From assembly GCA_028583685.1 (NCBI GenBank), contig JAMXIF010001164.1:6982732-7046731 (forward strand): a stretch of 64,000 nt of DNA, written 5' to 3'. The notes beneath the pieces were generated by a model. The model was not told the DNA's origin and searched no databases. It saw only the letters and a list, made by a program, of their open reading frames with translations. Shown here in pieces: positions 56,551-64,000 of the stretch. Source of the DNA: Petaurus breviceps papuanus. Taxonomy: Eukaryota; Chordata; Mammalia; Diprotodontia; Petauridae. The first letter of the stretch is position 1. Each line of letters opens with the position of its first letter. Position numbers and translations under genes: made by a program.

Positions 56551-57047
56551 CTCCCTGACTTCCCCATCATGCTCATATTTTGGATTTGGAGCTCACCTCC
56601 AAAAGTTTAACTTTTCATACTAGGTTGTTTGCCTTTTGTTCAAGTAAACTCATCAGGGCCCAAGAGAGGTCATTACTTGGAATCCAATTCCATCTTCTTT
56701 CCAGGAATACATGTGCTCTAAATATTTGAGCGTATTGTTTAAAATTCTCCTCTCAGCTCTTAGAAGTTACTTTTGATAAATGTGCATGTTTATACTGAGC
56801 TAAAAATTTCTTCAAGTTTCAGTGTTTTCTTCAAGTTCAGTTTGTTATTCATTATTCCTCATTTAATATCCCAGAATCTCAAAAAGGATTTTCACAAGTT
56901 CTTGTAAGACCCTGCATTACCCGAAACAAAGCTCCTCTTTCTCTTAAGACCCCCCTATTCCAAATCTCCTCATTGCGCCAAGGACGCCATCCTTCTCTTG
57001 GTTATTCAGGTTGATAACCTCAGCCCTGTCTTCGAGGCTTCATTGTG
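56551..57047. other. intergenic, unassigned
   Basis: No gene or repeat identified. Confidence 0.4.
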
Positions 57048-57480
57048 ATTCACCAGGCATCTAGGTGATGTAATGCATGGAGTGCTGGGTCTGGAGTCAG
57101 CAAGACCTGATTTTGGATCTGTCCTCAGATACTTACTAGATCTTTTACCTTGGGGGAGTCACTTAATGTCAATTTCCTCAATTGCAAAATGGGGATAATA
57201 AGATGGGGGCAGCCAGGTAGCACAGCGAGTAAGAGCACCGGCTCCAGTGTCGGGACGACCTGGAGATCAAATCCCGGGCTCAGACACTTAGCACCCACCC
57301 AGAAACACCTGGCCGTGTAACCTTGAGCAAGTTACTTAACCCCGATTGCTTTAAAAAAAAAAAATTTAAGATGACCTAGCTCTCAATCCTGTTAAAAAGA
57401 TAAAATGTGGTAATATGTGTAAAGTGCCTGACACATAGTAGGTACTGTGTAAGTACTAGTTATTATTATACATCTATTCA
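57048..57480 (+). repeat. MIR/MAR1-like SINE split by SINE-A
   Basis: The older SINE: 'catggagtgctgggtctgga', 'ctcagatacttactagatct', 'tcaattgcaaaatggggata'. After SINE-A (57204-57365) it resumes: 'gtgtaaagtgcctgacacat' and 'agtaggtactgtgtaagtac', a MIR 3' end. Confidence 0.8.
57204..57365 (+). repeat. SINE-A copy nested in MIR
   Basis: 'gggggcagccaggtagcaca', 'gcgagtaagagcaccggctc', 'cagtgtcgggacgacctgga', 'acccagaaacacctggccgt' and 'ttgagcaagttacttaaccc' with an A-tail. Short flank repeat 'taagatg'. First subtype. Three of its four CpG-bearing words are still intact. Confidence 0.9.
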
Positions 57481-57905
57481 CAAATATTGTCATTCCTACC
57501 TTAACATCCTTCTATATGTCCCCCTTCTTTCATCCAGCCACCATCTTAATTCAGGCCTTTTTACCTCTTACATGGACTGTTACAATAGTCTTCTAACTCA
57601 TTTACTTGCCTTACAATCTCTCTCCATTCCAGTCCATTCTCCACACAGCTGGCAAAGTGAGTTTTTCTAAAGCAGGGATCTGCCCATGTCACTCACTTCC
57701 CTACTCAATGAAATTCCATGACTCCTTATTACCTCCACAACCCAGTACGAAGTTCTCTGCCAGCTAAAGCTCTTCATAACCTCTTTCTACCTTTCCAGTC
57801 TTCCTATACTTTACTCCTTTCCATGAAATCTACAATCCAACCACGTTGGTCTAAATTCTTGTTTCTTGCACACCAGTCATCTCCAATCTCTAGGACTCTT
57901 TGCTA
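57481..57905 (+). repeat. L2 LINE ORF2 end
   Basis: 'ccaccatcttaattcaggcc', 'tggactgttacaatagtctt', 'ccattccagtccattctcca', 'gatctgcccatgtcactcac', 'ctcttcataacctctttcta' and 'cctttccagtcttcctatac' run in L2 order. Confidence 0.85.
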
Positions 57906-59014
57906 ATATTGCAAAAGAAATCACAAAGATAAGTCGATGGAGATCAGAAGCTCATGAGAGAGGCTTACCAGGTATAGGTAATCCAGCCACGGTTGGTCCT
58001 GGGAAATGGATTTCTGGTACTACATATACCTTAATGGGGAGAAAGGAGCTTTCTTGTAGGATATCCCTCACTCCAGTCTTTATGTACCTGAGCACTATGG
58101 CAGGCTTTTATATTAAGACAATTTATATATGTTTATTTAACTACAGGGTACTCTGATACTTTGAATATTAGGAGTTTTTTCCAATGACAATTGATATGAT
58201 TCACTATTTAAGGACTAAATTACATCACTGTTAGTATTCTTAATATAAACCAGAAAAAAGAATGAAGTTGCAGCTAAAGGAAATAATGGCTTAAAAGTTA
58301 TTTTTAGAGTAGTGAAAAGAAGAGTTGGTACATTTAGATGCTTCTTGTACCCAAAGGCAATAAGAAACATCATTTCACAGGGTACTTGATCATCTCACCA
58401 TATTATATCTCACCCAATATGACTATAATTAAAAGACCACCATGAAGATCATCCCAGTGTATCTAGCAATTCATTTTGCATAGGATGAATAAGGACTGAA
58501 ATTCTACAGGGAATTTACCAAGATCCACAATGCTAAGTCCATATATCTACCTCTGAATATTCAGTGACTTCAGTGTGACTGTGGGCACAGAGGAGGATGC
58601 CAAGAATGTTGAGAAATATTGCTCATACATTAACAAAATAAGAGCTTACAATTACTCAGAAGTGTCATGGTTGTATGTGAGGAGTATTTCTTTTGGAACT
58701 TAAAGCAGTGGACATGGTGAGCACTCAACTGCATCATAAAAATGAAATGATCACAGAATCTGAGAGTTGAATGTAGAGATTAAATGTTTAACAACTTACT
58801 CTCTGGTGAAGGGGGCGGGGATTGTGCCAGAGGATGCATTTTTAAATTTAATCAGCATTATTAATATTTCCTCCATCCCTTTCTTATGTTTAGATAACTA
58901 ACAAAACAATAAATATAGCACTGATTTGCAATGTTTACTAATTTTTCAGGTGTAAATGCTTATACTGAAATTTTGACAATTGACTTGAGTCTGTGGAAGA
59001 TGGTTCCAGAAAAC
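57906..59014. other. intergenic, unassigned
   Basis: No gene or repeat that I can name. Confidence 0.4.
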
Positions 59015-59130
59015 CACTGATTGGAAGGGATCTCAGTCACCATCTAGTCATGAAAACTCACCAAGGAATTATAGCATACCCAACAAAAAGTCATCTAGCT
59101 TCTATAGTCAGTTGTGGTAAATAGCCAAAA
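59015..59130 (-). repeat. CR1/L3-like LINE end, antisense
   Basis: 'tgattggaagggatctcagt', 'caccatctagtcatgaaaac' and 'aaagtcatctagcttctata' follow the antisense CR1-clade end. Short. Confidence 0.55.
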
Positions 59131-59414
59131 TTAATTCAGAAGTTCATTTGTAGGGGAATAGCGGAAGATTGTAAGTGAAAGAACAATGAAAGGAGGGTGG
59201 GGTTAAAACATGCCTACAGAAAACTTGATATGATGACTTGGTTGCTTCCAGATACTTCGATTGAAACTTTTATGGCATGAGCTTGAGATCTGTCCTCCTC
59301 TAAACATCCTCCAGCTTGCCAATGACCATCCTAAGATATGGTTTGGAGAGGATGCTCTCTCTAAAGTGCTTTCCAATTCTAGGATCCTAGCATCTTTAAT
59401 GATGAGGACTAATT

Positions 59415-59633
59415 CGAAGCTGGGCCTGGAGTCAGGAAGACTCATCCTCTTGAGTTCAAATCTGGCTTCAGACACTTACTAGCTGTGTGACCCTGATCAA
59501 TTCATTTAACCTTGTTTGCCTCATAGGTAAAATGAGCTGGGGAAGGAAATGGCCAGCCACTTCAGTATCTTTGCCAAGAAAACCCCAAATAGTTTCACAA
59601 AGACTCAGAGATGTCTGAAATACCTGAACAACA
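59415..59633 (+). repeat. MAR1-type CORE-SINE, 5'-truncated
   Basis: 'gaagctgggcctggagtcag', 'cttactagctgtgtgaccct', 'gtaaaatgagctggggaagg', 'agaaaaccccaaatagtttc' and 'cagagatgtctgaaatacct'. The first part of the head is missing. Confidence 0.88.
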
Positions 59634-60075
59634 CAATTCACAGAAGCAAGAAAAGGTATTAACCACTGAAATCTCTACTCCCAAATACCAAGAAATCTGT
59701 AATCCCAGCGCCCAAAGAGGTGGGTATGATAGATATCTGAGAACAGCATGCTCCCCTTGCAGAGTCAGAGACAACAGTTTGGGCTGACCTGAAAACCTGA
59801 TGAGGAAAGCTGGGTTCACAGAAGTTGGCCACTTCTGCTTTCCATCCCAGCTGTGCCCCGGTGTGACCTACAGACACACATGAAGGCATCTCAATTTTTC
59901 AAACCTCAGCCTAGTCCACTCCTGAGCTTTGGGGTGAAAGCTGTGTCCGATGTTTCACTAGAATCCGTTCACTCTTCTCATAAACATTCATTTGGTAGAT
60001 TGTAGATTCCCCAAGCAGAGGTCTTTACCACAAATTTCATCCTCTGTGGCATGCAGAAAAATAATCATGATGACA
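59634..60075. other. intergenic, unassigned
   Basis: No gene. Overlapping frames on the minus strand have no domain. Confidence 0.4.
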
Positions 60076-60725
60076 ATATAACTCTCTGTGTTTAGGAAAT
60101 ACTTTGTATACAGTATTGCCTTTGCACCTCGCAACCCAGAAGCCTAAGCCTGGCAGAAACCGTTCAGACTTTATAAGTTCGGTTATGTGACTTGCCCAAG
60201 GGCACACAGCTAATGGAAGGCAGAGCTGGGGCAAGAATTTAAGACCTCAAATGCAAGGGCATAATGCATCACTACACACTGATGATTAAACATACAACAT
60301 GAAGGTCAAGAGAGGTAGCAAAGCAACAAGGAGAGAGCACCATCTTTAGAGTCTGGAGGACCTGGGTTCAAGTCCAAGCTCTGATATAAACCTGCTGGGT
60401 GATCCTGGGCCCCTCTAAGTGCCCCCTGCCATGCAATGCTCTAAGGATCTAAGCCACAGAGGAGATATACTCCTCCATTTACATCCCCAACATTCCTTAT
60501 CTATAAACCTATTATCATAAGTCTAGTGACACAAAAAGAAATGAAGTTAGGGAATCATGAAGGCCTGAGTTCAAGTCTATCCTCAAACACTTACTATGTA
60601 ACTTTAGGCAAGTCAGTTAACCTGTGTTTATCTCATATAATAATTATAAACCAATCATTTTGCACAATCAATTTTCCTGACACACAGTAAGTGCTATATA
60701 AATGTCAACTATTATTATATACTAT
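60076..60725. repeat. three MIR-type SINEs
   Basis: Antisense at about 60080-60290 ('ttatgtgacttgcccaaggg'). Sense at about 60310-60440 ('tctggaggacctgggttcaa'). Sense at about 60540-60720 ('gcctgagttcaagtctatcc', 'actttaggcaagtcagttaa'). Confidence 0.75.
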
Positions 60726-61048
60726 ATCCCCAGCATTCCTCTATCCATGAGTCTAGTAACCCTTTGTCATAAAAATAAATAAGGCTAATCTGGCATGATT
60801 TTTTTCCTGATGTACCTTGTAGTCTTGTAGCAAAGACACTATTTTAATTTTCTAAGTAAATGCCCAGGAATAAAACCATTCCTTTGGCTAACTACAAACA
60901 GTCCTTTTGATTGAGTGATGTCCTTGGGTATTGGACAGTAACACCATATCCTGTAGATTCTTGAAGATTATCATTATAATTAGCAACAAAAAATATACTG
61001 AATACTACCTGCAAGTCCTGTAGTCACATACTGGGGATACCAAAAAAT
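60726..61048. other. intergenic, unassigned
   Basis: No gene or clear repeat. Confidence 0.4.
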
Positions 61049-61286
61049 GTCTTCAGTCATTTCAGACTTTCATGACCCCATTTGGGTTTTTCTTGGCAAA
61101 GATACTGAAGTGGTTTGCTCTTTCCTTCTCTAACTCATTTTACAGAGGAGGAACTGAGGCAGATAGGGTGAAGTGACTTGACCAGGGCCACACAGTAATA
61201 AGTGTCTCTGAGGCCAGATTTGAACTCTGGAAGATGTCTTCCTCCCTCCCAATACAGTACTCTATGCATTGTACAATCTAGCTGCA
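61049..61286 (-). repeat. MAR1-type CORE-SINE
   Basis: On the plus strand: 'gtcttcagtcatttcagact', 'ccatttgggtttttcttggc', 'acagaggaggaactgaggca' and 'gcattgtacaatctagctgc'. A 9-bp 'ataccaaaa' stands on both sides as a possible target-site duplication. Confidence 0.88.
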
Positions 61287-61337
61287 TACCAAAAGGTATA
61301 CAAAATCTCTTATAAGATCCTTTTGGATAACATTTCT

Positions 61338-61339
<2 letters not shown>

Positions 61340-61381
<42 letters not shown>
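61340..61381 (+). repeat. (GT)n microsatellite
   Basis: About 21 uninterrupted GT units. Confidence 0.98.
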
Positions 61382-61383
<2 letters not shown>

Positions 61384-61689
61384 CACAGAGAGAGAGCAAG
61401 GATATTACAGAGCACATAAAGAAATAATTGATAAAGAAATGCTATAAATTCAAACTTAAATTCTAGGTTTGTTTTAAATTCCTCGTGCTCATTTATTTGT
61501 ACTACTATTATTGACATTTTCATTTTTCTCTGCAGAGACTTTAAAATATGATTGCTTACTCATCTGAACAATATACTTAGGAGGACTAAAAGCAGCTTGG
61601 GATCTCACATATAGACAGTAAGCATCACAAGAGGTTTCAGAGAGATCATTTGTAAAAACAAAGTACAGTACATTTAGGTTCCTCAGTGG
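61382..61689. other. unassigned
   Basis: No gene or repeat identified. Confidence 0.4.
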
Positions 61690-61925
61690 AGAGTGCCTCA
61701 GAACTTAGTACTGAGTTCAAATCCAACCTTAGTTACTAGCGGTGTGACCCTGGGCAAATCACTTAACCAGGCTAAGCATCAGTTACCTCATCTGTAAAAT
61801 AGGGATCATAATAGCACATACTTCCTTAGGTTGCTATGAGGGTAAAATGAAACAATATTTATAAAGCCCTTTGCAAGCCTTAGAGAACCATATAAGTTCT
61901 AGCTATTTTATCATCATCATCATCA
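61690..61925 (+). repeat. MIR-type CORE-SINE
   Basis: 'tactgagttcaaatccaacc', 'gtgaccctgggcaaatcact', 'acctcatctgtaaaataggg' and 'aaagccctttgcaagcctta'. Well preserved. Confidence 0.85.
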
Positions 61926-62640
61926 GTTCACTCATATGTTCATTCATTCATTCATTCCTCTCCAGGCACACTCTACCCCACCCCCCACTTCTCAAATTGG
62001 AAATTCTCACTGCCCCTTTGGTCTTCCCCTTTGATTGACTGGTTCCTCTGAGACACCAAGACCAGCCAGGTCTTCATTACTCTCTGGCAAGATTTTGCCA
62101 TTTTACTCAAAGATTTGAATCCCAACATTTATCAAAATTAATTTAGTTAAAAGGTCCCATATTGCTACACTGCTAATTAACATTAAATTTATCTGAATTA
62201 CAGTATGTAATGGTAATAGCAATAACACTAATAATAATCCTGCTCCTTGGCACAAAAAGTTGTTAATTATTATGATTATTTATTAATAATAGTTGTTGTT
62301 CTTAACCACAATTAGGAGAGGCAGAATTCTGTAGCTGATAAAGAGCTGACCTCAGAGCCAGAAAGGACTGGATTCATGTCCTACTTTTGCCATATATTTT
62401 CTATGTGGCCCTCATGTCATATATTTAAGCATGTCACAAACTCTCACGGCTCTTGACAACTGTCCATAAACTACAGAGCAGATACTGAACTGCTTTATTG
62501 GAGGGAATGTTCTTATCTGAGATTTCCCCGTACCAATGAAGTCATAGCTCCCATCCTTCTTCTTAAGATTTGTAGTAACATGACTTCTATAATTATGATT
62601 ATTAATTTGCCAACAGTAAGACAAAAGTTTGTAGCTAGGT
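61926..62640. other. intergenic with a MIR 5' piece
   Basis: CATT/ATTC units at about 61940-61960. A MIR 5' part at about 62315-62420 ('gaattctgtagctgataaag', 'ggactggattcatgtcctac'). No gene. Confidence 0.45.
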
Positions 62641-62800
62641 TTTTTTTTTGCCTTTTTTTTTTGAGGGGCAATTGGGGTTAAGTGACTTGCCCAAGGTCAC
62701 ACAGCTAGTTTTTGTTTTAAGTATCTGATTCCGGATTTGAACTCAGATCCTCCTGACTCCAGGGCTGGTGCTCTATAAACTGCACCACCTAGCCACCCTC
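62641..62800 (-). repeat. SINE-B copy, antisense
   Basis: Poly-T, 'gaggggcaattggggttaag', 'cttgcccaaggtcacacagc', 'tagtttttgttttaagtatc' and 'ctgcaccacctagccaccc'. Flanks 'gtagctaggtttt' and 'tctagctgttttt' may be a worn target-site duplication. Confidence 0.88.
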
Positions 62801-62941
62801 TAGCTGTTTTTAAAGATGTGGTGATAAGTTTCCGATGAGCCAAGGTATCTACTATCCCACCAAGGATTTCTTGTGAAATCCAAGTGCATAATGTTAAATT
62901 GACTGACCAGGTCTGGATTATAGAATGTGGTCAATGAAAAC

Positions 62942-62967
62942 GTGTGTGTGTGTGTGTGTGTGTGTGA
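62942..62967 (+). repeat. short (GT)n microsatellite
   Basis: 13 GT units, followed by two related 'aaaaactgcc(c/t)aaacaat' stretches (about 62972 and 63010). Confidence 0.95.
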
Positions 62968-63660
62968 GTAAAAAACTGCCCAAACAATGTGTGAGTTTAT
63001 GTGTCTATGAAAAACTGCCTAAACAATATACCAACCAAACTGCGACTGGCCATAAACATGTTTAATGGGTGTGATTAGCCAGAAAGATCAGTATTCATCT
63101 ATCATTAGGATTCTCTGTTCTGGTTTAATTTCATATTCCTTTTAGCCTTTCCCATTCTTCTCAAATTTTCCAGTCTCTCAATAATCATATGACTTGTCTG
63201 AAACTCAACTTAGCTATCGCATTTGAATAATTAGCCTGCACTCTTATGTTTTACTGTAAAAATATTATTGTGATTTTATGCATAGAAAACCCAGAAAGTG
63301 AGACCAGACCATGATTTATTGCCCTGTCTTTTCAATGGGTTCCAACCAGTACTGCCCTAATTTGCATAAATTAGAGTGGCATAATTAGAGATATTAAAGC
63401 CAGTGTTCTCAGCATATTTTCGTTGAGATCATTTCTTATTTAAAGAGGTAGAGATTCCTGAAATACCAGCACCAGCCCTCCAGGTACATCAGCACTGAGA
63501 CCTAAAATGTATTTCTCATTGTAAGGACCATAAGAGTAGAATTGAGGGACTGGGGGAAGCAGAAGCAGAGTCCAAAGAACAAAGGAACTCTAAGAAGGTG
63601 GACATAATCTTTGCTCTGAGGTGAACACACTCACTGTGGAAAAGCACATCAGGACATGTT
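62968..63660. other. intergenic, non-repetitive
   Basis: No gene or repeat identified. 'ctaatttgcataaattagag' near 63357 contains an octamer-like ATTTGCAT and ATTA-type motifs. It may be regulatory, but this is weak. Confidence 0.35.
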
Positions 63661-63663
63661 TTA

Positions 63664-63935
63664 AAGGCTGGCTGAGAAAGCTTCACCATTAAATGAATGG
63701 TGACAACTGGTCAAAAACTAGCCAAGATTACCATTGGCTAAAAAAGATGGCTACGAATGTTCCATGGGTTAAGAGAGCCAGTGGGGAAAGCCATTGGTTA
63801 AAACAGCTGGCTGGGAAAGTGCAGGATCATTGCCTGGAAAAAGTTATTTGTGAACCTGCCCTTTCATAGCCATTGGCTAAGTGATAGAAGTGGCTAAGAA
63901 AGCTTCATGACCATTGGTTGAAAGAGCTGACTCCT
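63664..63935 (+). repeat. degenerate tandem repeat with CCATTGG motifs
   Basis: A loosely repeated unit of roughly 30-42 bp, 'ccattggctaaaagagctgg' plus 'ctgagaaagcttcatga' in idealised form. CCATTGG or a near match starts at 63731, 63762, 63791, 63870 and 63911, with a weaker one near 63828. ATTGG is an inverted CCAAT box. Confidence 0.6.
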
Positions 63936-63937
63936 TT

Positions 63938-64000
63938 GGAACGTAAGCTCCTTGAGGGAAAGAACTTAATTCACTTTTGTCTATATCTGCAAAACCTATC
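63938..64000 (+). repeat. L2 LINE 3' end, cut by window edge
   Basis: 'gaacgtaagctccttgaggg' and 'acttttgtctatatctgcaa' are the beginning of the L2 3' terminus. Confidence 0.65.

Noticed and set aside
56310-56623. Arg/Glu- and Ser/Leu-rich frames of about 88 codons
   Set aside because: Translation of the TC/TG microsatellite.

Overview
The window is nuclear DNA from a marsupial. It is AT-rich and CpG-poor, and most of it is interspersed repeat. The repeats set the clade: CORE-SINEs of MAR1 type whose 3' ends carry a Bov-B/RTE-like tail, tRNA-headed SINEs with the marsupial-style 'ggcggctaggtagcacagtg' start, L1 copies with marsupial-type 3' ends, and many old but long L2, CR1/L3-like and MIR remnants. 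No Alu, B1 or similar placental SINE was seen. Two tRNA-derived SINE subfamilies (called SINE-A and SINE-B here) still have clear target-site duplications, so they were active fairly late. They should identify the lineage, perhaps an Australian one, but that is inference.

Genes are sparse. Two ribosomal-protein retrocopies are certain. An RPL6 retrocopy (34388-35347) has a 17-bp target-site duplication, a poly(A) signal and one frame slip in an 8-A run near its start. An RPL15 retrocopy (55265-55980) has an intact 204-codon reading frame, a retained 5' UTR and poly(A) signal, a 14-bp duplication, and a 5' half still dense in CpG. Candidate exons of multi-exon genes lie on the minus strand. 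One is a first coding exon at 5215-5468. The others are a 193-bp and a 44-bp exon at 32866-32674 and 32332-32289, which join in phase. I could not name these genes.

Layout: 1-5 kb, sparse old SINEs. 5-5.5 kb, the minus-strand exon candidate. 6.7-7.5 kb, TA/CA microsatellites and a Tigger-like end. 8.4-13.6 kb, L2, L1, CR1/L3 and two dated SINE insertions. 15-24.7 kb, a thick L2/MIR mosaic with nested L1 and MAR1. 25.2-25.8 kb, an L1 3' end. 28.6-30.2 kb, a SINE cluster including a tail-to-head SINE pair. 32.3-32.9 kb, the exon pair. 34.1-35.7 kb, MAR1, the RPL6 retrocopy, then a GGA/GAA purine tract broken by a 100-N gap. 38.5-41.3 kb, an internally deleted L1. 41.9-45 kb, an L2 mosaic and CR1/L3. 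46.5-47.1 kb, an L1 fragment split by SINE-A. 48.6-54.9 kb, L2, MAR1 and CR1/L3. 55.3-56.0 kb, the RPL15 retrocopy. 56.4-62.8 kb, microsatellite, L2, MIR and MAR1. 63.7-63.9 kb, a degenerate repeat carrying inverted CCAAT-like motifs.

I found no operon, CRISPR array, virus-like element or evident new molecular system. The most useful leads are the intact RPL15 retrocopy, the promoter-bearing RPL6 retrocopy, the unnamed exons and the SINE-A family. Repeat boundaries were read by eye and are approximate, except where a target-site duplication fixes them.
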